A DNA stretch of 50,279 bases from Holzapfeliella floricola DSM 23037 = JCM 16512 (GCF_001436605.1 NZ_AYZL01000008.1:72272-122550), one strand, 5' to 3'. Shown: positions 1 to 8,129, counted from the first letter of the stretch. Numbers and translations: made by a program. The notes: generated by a model not told the origin, from the sequence alone.

Positions 1-1
1 T

Positions 2-123
2 ATTGCTCAAGGTGTAAAAGATTACCAAGATGGCGTAACCCCAATGCCAACAGATAAAACCAAGGCATATGAAAAAGGTTACACAGAAGCACAAACAGGG
101 CATGATGATGCGCTGAAGTCAGG
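2..123 (+). repeat. Copy 1 of long intragenic direct repeat
   Basis: Bases 2-123 are nearly identical to 1292-1413, with an offset of exactly 1290 bp (430 codons). The encoded residues IAQGVKDYQDGVTPMPTD and YEKGYTEAQTGHDDALKSG are the same in both. This copy is cut by the window edge, so the full repeat extends upstream. Confidence 0.85.
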
Positions 124-2581
124 TGCTGAAGCTCAAGCAGCAACAGATAAATCTAAGCAATATCAAGATAGTTACAATGCAACAAGAGCAGCCTTACAAG
201 GTCGTGATGACTACTTAAATAGCCGTGATAAGGTAAATGCATCACAGTATGAAAGTAATCCAATCAGTCAAAAAGGTTATGATGAAGCTTATACAGGTAG
301 TCAAGATGGTGTAAATGATTATAATAATGGTGCAGTAAAAACAGAATTCTCAGGAAAATCAAAAGCTTATCAAGATGCTTATAATATGATTGTGACAAGT
401 CAAAAAGCGATGGCAGATGCTAAAGTAGATCAAGATAAGTCAAATAATTATACTGGAGAATCAAAAACTAATTATCAAGATGCTTACAGAGCGGCCCAAG
501 AAGCTGTGAAATCAAATCCACAAAAAGAAGTAAGTGCATCAGCTAGTTATAATTATGCGTATGATTCTGTTAAAGGTGCATCAGACTATGTGAATGGTCA
601 AGATAAACAAGCAGAAGCATCTAAGAATTATCAAGAAAGTTATGACCAAGCAGATAAAGGGCATGATGCTTATCAAGATAATGCAGAAACAGCCATAACA
701 GGTAAGAGCCAAGCCTTTATTGAAGGATTCACTAGTGCTCAAGTTGGAACTGAAGGAAGCAATGCTTATCAAAGCCAAACTGCGAAAGAGTCTGACAAAG
801 GTCAATCTTATGAAACAGGTTATGAAGGAGCTAAACAAGCAACAGAAGATGGTCTAGAAAAAGCTCCAGCCAAGACAGACTTTTCGGATAAAGCACCAGC
901 ATATCAAGATGCATATAATACAGCTTATCCAAAAGCAGAAGAGGCAAGAAAAGGTGTAGAAGCAGCACTAGCAGGTAGAAGCCAATCTGATTTAGTATCA
1001 GAAGAAAGTAATAATGATGACTTTAAGTCAGGATTTGATGGAGCTAAAGCTGGATTTGCTGGAAATCGAAAACCTGACAATGCAAATGCCCAATATGTAG
1101 CAGCATATGATCGTGTTGAAGGAATTAAAGCAGCTTTAGCTAATCCAACTGTTGAATTGTTAGAATCTGATACTCATAGTGAAAGTTATAAAGCAGGGTA
1201 CAGAGATACTCAAACAGGTATGAAAGCTAGTCTAAACAAAGACAACAAAGCAGCCGACTCAGGACAAGCTTATACCAAAGGATATGAAGCCATTGCTCAA
1301 GGTGTAAAAGATTACCAAGATGGCGTAACCCCAATGCCAACAGATAGAACTAAAGCATATGAAAAAGGCTACACAGAAGCACAAACAGGGCATGATGATG
1401 CGTTGAAGTCCGGTTTGAATAAAGAAGATGATTTATCTGGTCAATCCAAGCAATACCAAGATAGTTACAAAGCGACTAAAGCAGCACTTTATGGCCAAAA
1501 AGATTATCTTAATAGTCGTAGTCAAAATAACAAAAACAAATACCCAGACTATCAAGATTTTTATACTGAAGGTTTTGAAGGAGCCAAAGCCGGTCAAGAT
1601 AGTGGATTATCAGGTGCGTCAGCAAATACTAAAGATAAATCAGCAGCTTATAAAGTAGGTTATAAATTCGGTTATGATAGTGGTTACTCAAGCTACCTAA
1701 ATAACTTAGGTAGCGGTCAGTTATCAGGACAAAACGATGGAGAAAATGGTCGACCATTAGCTGATTTATCTATGTTTGGTGGAACTTATAGTAGTAGTTA
1801 TATGGCCGCTTATAAACAAGCTTATGACAATTATCAAAATGGTATTGCACAAGCAGATAAAGACTTAACAAATGGTGTTAAAGTTGATTTAACAGGTAAG
1901 TCAAAAGCCTACATCAATGGTTATAACTCGATTAGTGCGAATATGGAGCAAACAACTGTTACTCACGTACCTAATGAAGGGGTATTAATCTGGGACATGT
2001 TAGATGGTAAGCCGGTGCAAACAACTAGCTACGAACATCACAAAGATAGTGTTCGTGCAACTAAAGAAACAAAAGTCGTGGATGGTATTTCCTATACTAA
2101 ACTAGCGAATAATAGAGGGTGGTTGCAGACTAAATATCTAGCAGACCCATCATCCAAAGCTGGTGTCGTGAATTATATTTCAGGATATGGTGTTTTGGTT
2201 TGGAATTCAAATCAGAATGCAATGAAGTCGAGTGAGATGACAGAATTATCGCTTGCAAATGTTAAAACATACGATGAAAAAGTGATTGATGGTATTTCTT
2301 ATACTCGAATCAATGCCAAAGATAGTGATCAATGGGTCCAAACGCAATATTTTAAACCAGCAGAACCAACGCCTACTACAGGAGTAGCAAGTGTTGGTAA
2401 TGTGCCAGCCAACCATGCGATTTATTTAAGAGATAAAAATGGTAATATGACAAACCAAGCTATTTTTGCAAATACAGCATGGAAAGTCGTTAGCCAAAAA
2501 CGTATTAGTGGTGAACTTTATTATTGTCTAGGAAATGACAATCAATGGATTGAAGCTAAATATGTTACAAATCTTCAATAA
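2..2581 (+). CDS. Repeat-rich secreted surface protein, 5'-truncated by window edge
   Basis: The reading frame is open from base 2, so the protein starts upstream of the window; the ATG at 44 is internal, because the residues before it (IAQGVKDYQDGVTP) recur inside the protein. About 640 residues consist of degenerate modules of the form K-x-x-Y-x-x-G/A-Y-x-x-A-x-x-G (for example KSKAYQDAYN, RTKAYEKGYTEA). The last ~200 residues form three modules of about 60 residues, with signatures such as VVDGISYTKL and QWIEAKYV, resembling SH3/GW- or SLAP-like cell-wall modules. No LPXTG motif or C-terminal membrane anchor is visible, so attachment may be non-covalent through these modules. The same C-terminal modules end the protein at 5554-7395. 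An adhesin or surface-layer role is an inference from architecture. Codon use resembles the neighbours, with a hairpin terminator directly after the stop. Confidence 0.8.
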   Translation: MAQGVKDYQDGVTPMPTDKTKAYEKGYTEAQTGHDDALKSGAEAQAATDKSKQYQDSYNATRAALQGRDDYLNSRDKVNASQYESNPISQKGYDEAYTGSQDGVNDYNNGAVKTEFSGKSKAYQDAYNMIVTSQKAMADAKVDQDKSNNYTGESKTNYQDAYRAAQEAVKSNPQKEVSASASYNYAYDSVKGASDYVNGQDKQAEASKNYQESYDQADKGHDAYQDNAETAITGKSQAFIEGFTSAQVGTEGSNAYQSQTAKESDKGQSYETGYEGAKQATEDGLEKAPAKTDFSDKAPAYQDAYNTAYPKAEEARKGVEAALAGRSQSDLVSEESNNDDFKSGFDGAKAGFAGNRKPDNANAQYVAAYDRVEGIKAALANPTVELLESDTHSESYKAGYRDTQTGMKASLNKDNKAADSGQAYTKGYEAIAQGVKDYQDGVTPMPTDRTKAYEKGYTEAQTGHDDALKSGLNKEDDLSGQSKQYQDSYKATKAALYGQKDYLNSRSQNNKNKYPDYQDFYTEGFEGAKAGQDSGLSGASANTKDKSAAYKVGYKFGYDSGYSSYLNNLGSGQLSGQNDGENGRPLADLSMFGGTYSSSYMAAYKQAYDNYQNGIAQADKDLTNGVKVDLTGKSKAYINGYNSISANMEQTTVTHVPNEGVLIWDMLDGKPVQTTSYEHHKDSVRATKETKVVDGISYTKLANNRGWLQTKYLADPSSKAGVVNYISGYGVLVWNSNQNAMKSSEMTELSLANVKTYDEKVIDGISYTRINAKDSDQWVQTQYFKPAEPTPTTGVASVGNVPANHAIYLRDKNGNMTNQAIFANTAWKVVSQKRISGELYYCLGNDNQWIEAKYVTNLQ
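1292..1413 (+). repeat. Copy 2 of long intragenic direct repeat
   Basis: Second copy of the repeat at 2-123, in frame 430 codons downstream. After about position 1413 the copies diverge in DNA but remain similar in protein (SKQYQDSYxATxAAL in both). This suggests duplication of a large block followed by local homogenisation. Confidence 0.85.
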
Positions 2582-2594
2582 TTAATACTAAACA

Positions 2595-2631
2595 AAAAAC
2601 GCATTTTCGACTAAGTCGAAGATGCGTTTTT
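2595..2631 (+). terminator. Rho-independent terminator of the repeat protein
   Basis: A 17-bp stem (AAAAACGCATTTTCGAC, loop TAA, GTCGAAGATGCGTTTTT, one G-U wobble) ends in a T run, 14 bases after the stop codon. Confidence 0.9.
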
Positions 2632-2645
2632 ATTATTCTCAAAAG

Positions 2646-2694
2646 TTAAGTAAACCTAAATAATATTGTAAACAAGCTTAAAAAACGTTAAACT
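2646..2694 (+). promoter_or_regulatory. Candidate promoter with imperfect DtxR/MntR-like box for the metal ABC operon
   Basis: TTAAGTAAACCTAA (2646-2659) is an imperfect dyad of the TTAGGT..ACCTAA type seen for manganese-responsive DtxR-family regulators. It lies just upstream of a weak promoter, TTGTAA (2666-2671), 17 bp, TAAACT (2689-2694). The transporter genes it precedes make manganese control plausible, but the match is partial. Confidence 0.35.
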
Positions 2695-2726
2695 AGTAGG
2701 ACAAGTTTTAAGAAAAGAGGGTTAGT

Positions 2727-3473
2727 ATGTTAGTTGTTAAGGATTTAACAGTTTCTTATCAAGAAGTCCCCGTTTTAGCCAATATTAATGTGACTTTTCA
2801 CTCAGGGAAAATTACAGGAATTATAGGACCAAATGGGGCAGGTAAATCAACTTTAGTGAAATCAATTCTAGGGTTAGTAAAGAAACAAAATGGCACAATT
2901 AGTTATAATGATCAATCCATTAAGACAATTCAAAAACAGATTGCCTATGTCGAACAACGTAAGAATTTAGATTTAACTTTTCCAATTAGTGTTTTTGATG
3001 TTGTACTATCAGGAACTTACGCCAAGTTAGGCCTGTTTAAAAATCCAGGTAAGTTAGAAAAAAAGCAAGCAACTAACGCCCTTGAGCAAGTCGGATTATT
3101 AGAGTTGAAAAACCGTCAAATTGGTGAACTTTCAGGTGGGCAACTGCAACGTGTTTTTGTGGCTAGAGCTATTGTTCAAGATGCTCAAGTTGTCATTTTA
3201 GATGAACCATTTGTGGGTATCGATTTACAAAGTGAACGTGCTATTATGGATATTTTGCATGATTGGCAACAAAAGGGTAAAACGATTATTGTGGTGCATC
3301 ATGACTTGAATAAAGCCCCACAGTACTTTGATGATTTAGTAATTTTGAATCATGGCATTGTCGATTTTGGTCCAACATCAGCTGTTTATAAGCCAGAAAA
3401 TATTCAACAAGCCTTTAGTGCTGACTTGTCGCACGTTTTATTTAAAAATCGTCAGGAGGATCAGACCAAATGA
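2727..3473 (+). CDS. Metal (Mn/Zn-type) ABC transporter ATP-binding protein
   Basis: A 248-residue cytoplasmic ATPase that powers import of a divalent metal. Walker A GPNGAGKST lies at residues 34-42, the signature LSGGQ near 140, Walker B VVILDEP follows, and the H-loop is VVHHD. Length and the order ATPase-permease-binding protein match the Mn/Zn (cluster A-I) family such as efaCBA and psaBCA. The ATG has a good site, AAAGAGG, upstream. It overlaps the permease gene by 4 bp, so the three genes are translationally coupled. Metal specificity rests on the binding protein, whose ligands fit Mn or Zn. Confidence 0.9.
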   Translation: MLVVKDLTVSYQEVPVLANINVTFHSGKITGIIGPNGAGKSTLVKSILGLVKKQNGTISYNDQSIKTIQKQIAYVEQRKNLDLTFPISVFDVVLSGTYAKLGLFKNPGKLEKKQATNALEQVGLLELKNRQIGELSGGQLQRVFVARAIVQDAQVVILDEPFVGIDLQSERAIMDILHDWQQKGKTIIVVHHDLNKAPQYFDDLVILNHGIVDFGPTSAVYKPENIQQAFSADLSHVLFKNRQEDQTK

Positions 3474-4330
3474 GTTCTATTACTGATTTCTTGCAAGCAC
3501 TATCTCAATATGACTTTTTACAAAGTGCGTTATTAACGGCAATTATGGTCGGGGTCATGTCGGGAATTATTGGGAGTTTTATTATTTTGCGAGGCATGTC
3601 ATTGATGGGTGATGCTATTTCACATGCTGTCTTACCAGGTGTGGCTATCGCCTACATGCTAGGCGTTAATGTCCTGTTAGGTGCTTCTATATTTGGAATT
3701 ATTGCAGCCATCTTGATTGGATTCGTGGCTTCTAGCACTAAAATTAAAATGGATACGTCTATTGGTATTATTTTTAGTGCTTTTTATGCTTTAGGATTCA
3801 TTTTGATTTCAATGGCTGAAAGTTCCACTAATTTACATCATATTTTGTTTGGAAATATTTTAGCAGTCAGTGACAGCGATATTATGACAACAGCGATTGT
3901 TTTAGGGCTAGTTATTTTATTTGTTTCAATTTTTTATAAAGAATTAGTCATTACATCATTTGATGAAGTGTATGCTAAGACTTATGGCTTAAAAGTTCAG
4001 GTCATTCACTATGGATTGATGCTAATGTTGACGTTAGTGACAGTGTCGGCACTTCAGACCGTTGGCATTATTTTAGTGGTGGCTATGTTAATCACACCAG
4101 CTGCAACTGCCTTTTTATGGACGGAAAGACTATTAAACTTATTGATTTTATCCGCAGTAATGGGAACGGTATCGGCAATGATTGGGTTGTACTTAAGCTA
4201 CACGCTAAATTGGGCATCGGGCCCAGCGATTGTGCTAGTTGCAGCGATTATTTTCTTTTTATCTTTCCTATTTTCTCCAAAACAAGGTGTGTTATTAAAA
4301 ACACTTAAACAGCGAGGTGGCATGAAATGA
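3470..4330 (+). CDS. Metal (Mn/Zn-type) ABC transporter permease
   Basis: A 286-residue, highly hydrophobic membrane protein of the ABC-3 family with about eight transmembrane segments. It carries the typical early segment GSFIILRGMSLMGDAISHAVLPG, written here as GSFIILRG then MSLMGDAISHAVLPG, found in ZnuB/MntB-type permeases. The ATG overlaps the end of the ATPase gene (ATGAG), and its own TGA overlaps the ATG of the binding protein. It forms the channel of the importer with its two neighbours. Confidence 0.9.
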   Translation: MSSITDFLQALSQYDFLQSALLTAIMVGVMSGIIGSFIILRGMSLMGDAISHAVLPGVAIAYMLGVNVLLGASIFGIIAAILIGFVASSTKIKMDTSIGIIFSAFYALGFILISMAESSTNLHHILFGNILAVSDSDIMTTAIVLGLVILFVSIFYKELVITSFDEVYAKTYGLKVQVIHYGLMLMLTLVTVSALQTVGIILVVAMLITPAATAFLWTERLLNLLILSAVMGTVSAMIGLYLSYTLNWASGPAIVLVAAIIFFLSFLFSPKQGVLLKTLKQRGGMK

Positions 4331-5268
4331 AACGAATTTTAATTAGTTTGCTTTCTGTTTTGGTAATGATTAGCAGTGTGTTTTGGTTTTTGGAAAATCG
4401 AAAAGGCAATCGTACTTCTCAACAAAATCAAAGTGAAAAATTACACATCGTGACAACCAATTCGATTCTAGAAGATATGGTTAAAACTGTGGGACAGGAC
4501 CGAATTGACTTATATAGCATTGTTAAAAGAGGAACGGATCCACATGAATATGAACCTCAACCTAGTGATATTGCTAAAACGACGGAAGCTAATTTAGTGT
4601 TTTATAATGGGTTAAATTTAGAAACAGGAGGTAATGGTTGGTTTACTAAATTAGTTGAAACCAGTCATAAAGTATTCAATCAGGACGTATTTTCCGCTAG
4701 TGAGTCAGTTACGCCACAACAGTTGACGACGGATGAAAATGAAGTCGATCCCCATGCTTGGTTAAATCTTGAAAATGGTATCATTTATGTTCAAAATATT
4801 ACCAAAGTAATGAGTGAAAAAGATCCAAAAAATGCTGAATTTTATCAAGCAAATGCAACAAATTATTGTCAAAAATTATTACAGTTACATCAATCAGCTA
4901 AAGAAAAATTTGCAACTATTCCACAAAATCAACGATTATTAGTCACCTCTGAAGGTGCTTTTAAATATTTTGCCAATGCTTATCAAGTGACCCCAGTTTA
5001 TATTTGGGAAATTAATACTGAATCACAAGGAACACCTGAACAAATGACAACAGTGTTGGCTAAAATTAAAGCCGCTAATGTTAAAAGCTTATTTTTAGAA
5101 TCATCAGTTTCACCTAAGGCAATGGAACAAGTAGCTAAAGAAACAGGGTTGCCGATTTATTCAACATTGTTTACCGATTCTTTAGCCAAAGCAGGGAATC
5201 CAGGTGATACTTACTACAGTATGATGGACTGGAATATTACGAAAATAATTGAAGGTATAACGGACTAA
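4327..5268 (+). CDS. Metal ABC transporter substrate-binding protein, without lipobox cysteine
   Basis: A 313-residue cluster A-I solute-binding protein. Four predicted metal ligands align with the PsaA/MntC set: His73 (DPHEYEP), His143 (DPHAWLN), Glu209 (VTSEGAF) and Asp284 (LFTDSL). This His-His-Glu-Asp set is typical of Mn/Zn binders. Unusually, the N-terminal hydrophobic segment (ISLLSVLVMISSVFWFL) contains no cysteine, so it cannot be lipidated; it probably stays as an uncleaved membrane anchor. The only Cys in the protein is at residue 181. It overlaps the permease gene by 4 bp and ends the operon. Confidence 0.88.
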   Translation: MKRILISLLSVLVMISSVFWFLENRKGNRTSQQNQSEKLHIVTTNSILEDMVKTVGQDRIDLYSIVKRGTDPHEYEPQPSDIAKTTEANLVFYNGLNLETGGNGWFTKLVETSHKVFNQDVFSASESVTPQQLTTDENEVDPHAWLNLENGIIYVQNITKVMSEKDPKNAEFYQANATNYCQKLLQLHQSAKEKFATIPQNQRLLVTSEGAFKYFANAYQVTPVYIWEINTESQGTPEQMTTVLAKIKAANVKSLFLESSVSPKAMEQVAKETGLPIYSTLFTDSLAKAGNPGDTYYSMMDWNITKIIEGITD

Positions 5269-5338
5269 AATTCATAATTAGTTTTAGTTGACTATGAGCA
5301 AGATAGTGTATTATCTAAGGATTTTAGACTATTAAAGC

Positions 5339-5404
5339 AGTTGTAGACCAACATAAAAACACATATAACAATTGTTATATGTGTTTTTATGTTGGTCTAC
5401 AACT
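5339..5404. repeat. 66-bp perfect loop-less palindrome (bidirectional terminator-like)
   Basis: The two 33-bp arms are exact reverse complements with no spacer, centred between 5371 and 5372. The inner part (AAAAACACATATAACAA / TTGTTATATGTGTTTTT) is a classic bidirectional terminator with A and T tracts. The outer part (AGTTGTAGACCAACAT / ATGTTGGTCTACAACT) extends it well beyond what termination needs. It lies 70 bp after the metal-binding protein gene. Confidence 0.9.
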
Positions 5405-5443
5405 AAATATGAACGTGGACATTTAACTTGAAAAAATATATAA

Positions 5444-5473
5444 TTGACAATGTTTTTTGCAAGGGGGGATATT
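5444..5473 (+). promoter_or_regulatory. Candidate promoter of coiled-coil surface protein
   Basis: TTGACA (5444-5449), 18-bp spacer, GATATT (5468-5473). The -35 is perfect and the -10 is moderate. It leaves an ~80-base leader before the ATG at 5554. Confidence 0.5.
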
Positions 5474-5553
5474 AAGGTGAATTAGTTAAGGGAATTTTAG
5501 TTATAGTAAAGTCAGTTTATTTTGGAGAAAGTATAAAAAGGAAGCGAATATCG

Positions 5554-7395
5554 ATGAAAAAAAGTAAAGTAACAACTAAAAATATTGTGGCTGCGTTTGC
5601 CTGCTCTGCATTACTAGGAGTAGCGGTAGTCGAAAACAATCAAAACAATGCTATGGGAACACAAATGGTATCAGCTCAGGAAATACCTACAATAGAAGGA
5701 ATTATTTCTCAAAACCAAACAAAAGTTGATGAAGCTCAGAAAACACTAAGGGAAAAACAAGCAGCACAACAACAAACACAAAGCGTGCTAGATTCAACTA
5801 CACAATCAATCGAAAACTTTGACTATGAAACAGCAGAAACAAATAACGATGTTGCTAAAGCAGAATTGGCCTATGCTCAACAAGCTTATAATAATGCAAC
5901 TAAATCTTTGGAATATGTACAAAAGCTAAATCAAAATAAACTTACAGATGATGAAAAAAGACAAAGACTTGGGGATCAAAATTCTGAGCAAGAAACACTT
6001 GAACAATTAGCTCAAGAAGTTAAAGATGCTAAATCAAAAGAATTAAATGTTCAAAAGAGCATTGCTGGAAATCAAAATGATGCTGCACTGAAACAAGCAG
6101 AAGCATCATTGAATAAGGCAAAGGCAGCACAACAACAAACACAAAGCGTGCTAGATTCAACTACACAATCAATCGAAAACTTTGACTATGAAACAGCAGA
6201 AACAAATAACGATGTTGCTAAAGCAGAATTGGCTTATGCTCAACAAGCTTATAATAATGCACAAGATTCAAACAATTATCTTAAGGTATTAAACGACTAC
6301 AATTCTATTCCAGATGGACAAGAGAAAAATGATAAAGCAAAAGAATTATCAGAACTAACAGAGAAAAATGAAGATAATCAACAAATGCTTGAACAATTAG
6401 CTCAAAAAGTTAAAGATGCTAAATCAACTCAATTAGATACACAAAAACAGATAGCTGAAGGGCTAAATGAAGTAGAACTTGATAAAGCAGAAGCAGAATT
6501 GGCTGATAAAGAATTAAGCCGTGATGATGCATTAGACTTGATGAATAAATTGAATGCTGAAAATGAAGACATCCAAAAAGACAATTCTAAGTCTGTTTCT
6601 GAAAAAGCAGAATCAAAATTCAAATTGGAAGCTGCACAAGCTGACTACAAAGTAAAAGACGCAGAGTTTAAATATGCTCAACAGTTACAAGCCAATGCAT
6701 CTCAAGCTTTGGATTATGCGAAAAAATTAAGCAACAATGAGTTAAATCCCAAACAAATGCGAGAAGCAAGAGAAAACCATGAACGTGGGCAAGATAAACT
6801 TAGTGACTCTAAGAACGCTGTGATTTCAGCCAACCAAGATAAAGAAAGTGTTACTCAAAACATAAAGACAGCTCGAGAAAATCTAAAAAAAGACTTAGCG
6901 AAGAATAACGTTGAAAGTATACCAACAACGAGTTATGTCCCACAGGTACCACTTAACAGGGTGATTGACAAAATTTCTTACTTCAATGATAGTGGTGTTT
7001 TGCTATGGAAACTTGATCAAGGGACATTAACATCTGCATCTAGCTTTTTATATAATAACTCTACAGTTACTTTGACAGGTAAAACTAAAGTTGTTGATGG
7101 TATTAAGTATGTTAATCTTGAAGAAAATAACGGTCAGTACTGGGTTCAAGAGCAATACTTGCAAAGTTCGCAACAAAAATCCGAAAAAACAGTAACAGGA
7201 ACTTTAGAAGCTGGCAATGTTGATTATCTTATTTATTTACGAGATGAATCTGGAAATATGACTAGTCAAACAATAGAACCACATACCAGTTGGCGTGTAT
7301 TTGCTCAAAAGACTCAACATGGTCATACTTATTACAGAGTAGGTACAAGTAAACAATGGATAGAAGACACTTATGTTAAATCATTAAATATTTAG
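5554..7395 (+). CDS. Secreted coiled-coil protein with C-terminal cell-wall-like modules
   Basis: A 613-residue protein. The N-terminus (KKSKVTTKNIVAAFACSALLGVAVV) followed by VSAQE looks like a signal peptide cleaved near residue 41-42. Residues ~45-460 are rich in Ala, Gln, Lys and Glu with heptad character (AKAELAYAQQAYNNA), so a long coiled coil is likely. It contains a 121-residue-period duplication that is almost identical in DNA. The last ~150 residues contain two modules (KVVDGIKYVNLEENNGQYWVQ; then HTYYRVGTSKQWIEDTYV) homologous to the end of the protein at 2-2581. No LPXTG motif is seen. It is probably a surface-exposed adhesin or scaffold held by these modules, which is an inference. 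The site AAGGAAG precedes the ATG, and a strong terminator follows. Confidence 0.8.
   Translation: MKKSKVTTKNIVAAFACSALLGVAVVENNQNNAMGTQMVSAQEIPTIEGIISQNQTKVDEAQKTLREKQAAQQQTQSVLDSTTQSIENFDYETAETNNDVAKAELAYAQQAYNNATKSLEYVQKLNQNKLTDDEKRQRLGDQNSEQETLEQLAQEVKDAKSKELNVQKSIAGNQNDAALKQAEASLNKAKAAQQQTQSVLDSTTQSIENFDYETAETNNDVAKAELAYAQQAYNNAQDSNNYLKVLNDYNSIPDGQEKNDKAKELSELTEKNEDNQQMLEQLAQKVKDAKSTQLDTQKQIAEGLNEVELDKAEAELADKELSRDDALDLMNKLNAENEDIQKDNSKSVSEKAESKFKLEAAQADYKVKDAEFKYAQQLQANASQALDYAKKLSNNELNPKQMREARENHERGQDKLSDSKNAVISANQDKESVTQNIKTARENLKKDLAKNNVESIPTTSYVPQVPLNRVIDKISYFNDSGVLLWKLDQGTLTSASSFLYNNSTVTLTGKTKVVDGIKYVNLEENNGQYWVQEQYLQSSQQKSEKTVTGTLEAGNVDYLIYLRDESGNMTSQTIEPHTSWRVFAQKTQHGHTYYRVGTSKQWIEDTYVKSLNI
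5761..5898 (+). repeat. Copy 1 of 138-bp intragenic direct repeat
   Basis: Matches 6124-6261 at all but one base (GCC versus GCT, silent). The offset is 363 bp (121 codons), so the repeat is in frame. It encodes QQQTQSVLDSTTQSIENF and onward to AQQAYNNA. Confidence 0.9.
6124..6261 (+). repeat. Copy 2 of 138-bp intragenic direct repeat
   Basis: Second copy of the repeat at 5761-5898. Near-identity at synonymous sites points to a recent duplication or gene conversion, and makes length variation by recombination likely. Confidence 0.9.
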
Positions 7396-7400
7396 TTTGT

Positions 7401-7445
7401 AAATGATACAATTTGGTAATTTTTACCAAATTGTATCATTTTTTG
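7401..7445 (+). terminator. Rho-independent terminator
   Basis: Perfect 19-bp stem AAATGATACAATTTGGTAA, loop TTT, then the complementary arm to 7441 and a T run. It starts 5 bases after the stop of the coiled-coil protein gene. Confidence 0.93.
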
Positions 7446-7465
7446 AATCATTAGCTTACACACTA

Positions 7466-7494
7466 TTGTTACAGATTCTGGATACTGATATAAT
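7466..7494 (+). promoter_or_regulatory. Strong promoter of the serine recombinase gene
   Basis: TTGTTA (7466-7471), 17-bp spacer, TATAAT (7489-7494) with an extended -10 TG at 7486-7487. It is one of the best promoters in the window. Confidence 0.8.
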
Positions 7495-7508
7495 TAGTGT
7501 TTACTAAT
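7493..7508. promoter_or_regulatory. Inverted repeat over the recombinase transcription start
   Basis: ATTAGT-GTTT-ACTAAT is a perfect 6-bp dyad that overlaps the -10 and the expected transcription start. It could be an operator, for example for autoregulation by the recombinase, or part of a recombination site. A dyad with the same TTAGT..ACTAA core follows the -10 of the WxL gene at 10693-10710. Confidence 0.4.
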
Positions 7509-7529
7509 TTTAGTTAAAGGAAGATGTGA

Positions 7530-8129
7530 ATGAGCAAAATTGGTTATGCTCGTGTTTCAAGCCCCAGTCAAAATCTTGATAGACAAATACAAGAATTGAC
7601 CAATGTGAAAGTAGACAAAATATTTCAGGAAAAAATTTCAGGAAAAAATGTTGATAGGCCTCAACTGATTCAACTATTAAACACCATTCTCGTTAATGAT
7701 GAAGTAGTTGTTTGTAGCCTTGATAGGATTGGACGTAATTCATCTGATATAAAAAACATTATGCAGCAAATACAGCAAAAAGGAGCAACTGTCACAATAC
7801 TGAACATGCCTAGTTTTCGGGGCATAGAAAACAGGAACTTAAGGGAATTATTAAATAGTTTAATAATTGATCTTTTTAGTTATGTTGCTGAAAGTGAACG
7901 TGAAATGATGCTAGAAAGGCAAAGACAGGGAATAGAAATTGCTAAAAGAAAAGGCGTGTATAAAGGACGAAAAATAAAATTTACTCCAGAAAGTAAGGAA
8001 TTAACAAATGCTATTCGTATGTATAACGAAAGAAAACAAAATAAGTTAACAGTACAACAAATTGCAGTAAGTAACGGTATGAGCAAAGTAACACTTTACA
8101 GAAAGTTAAAAGCTGAAAAAAAAAGCTGA
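7530..8129 (+). CDS. Serine recombinase (resolvase/invertase family)
   Basis: A 199-residue small serine recombinase. The catalytic domain starts GYARVSS with nucleophile Ser10. Arg8, Arg43 (NVDRPQL) and Arg66/Arg69 (LDRIGRN) match the active-site arginines of Tn3/Hin-type enzymes. The E-helix segment ESEREMMLERQRQGIEIAKRKG leads to a C-terminal helix-turn-helix (LTVQQIAVSNGMSKVTLYRKL). These enzymes cut and rejoin DNA at short dyad sites to resolve or invert segments. No transposase lies nearby, and no matching inverted crossover sites were found around it, so its target is unknown. The position between surface-protein genes would suit phase variation, but this is only an inference. Start chosen for AAAGGAAG 8 bases upstream. 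Confidence 0.92.
   Translation: MSKIGYARVSSPSQNLDRQIQELTNVKVDKIFQEKISGKNVDRPQLIQLLNTILVNDEVVVCSLDRIGRNSSDIKNIMQQIQQKGATVTILNMPSFRGIENRNLRELLNSLIIDLFSYVAESEREMMLERQRQGIEIAKRKGVYKGRKIKFTPESKELTNAIRMYNERKQNKLTVQQIAVSNGMSKVTLYRKLKAEKKS

Noticed and set aside
581-838. Reverse-strand frame inside the repeat protein gene
   Set aside because: It mirrors the repeat codons, has no ribosome binding site or family similarity, and is a shadow of the real gene.
2-1900. Regular repeats suggestive of CRISPR
   Set aside because: The repeats are in frame, degenerate at DNA level and lie within one long open frame; there are no equal spacers or cas genes.
5269-5338. Remnant gene between the metal transporter and the palindrome
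   Set aside because: Only 70 bases, with no frame or site.
7401-8129. Transposon carrying the serine recombinase
   Set aside because: No transposase, terminal inverted repeats or target duplication could be seen.
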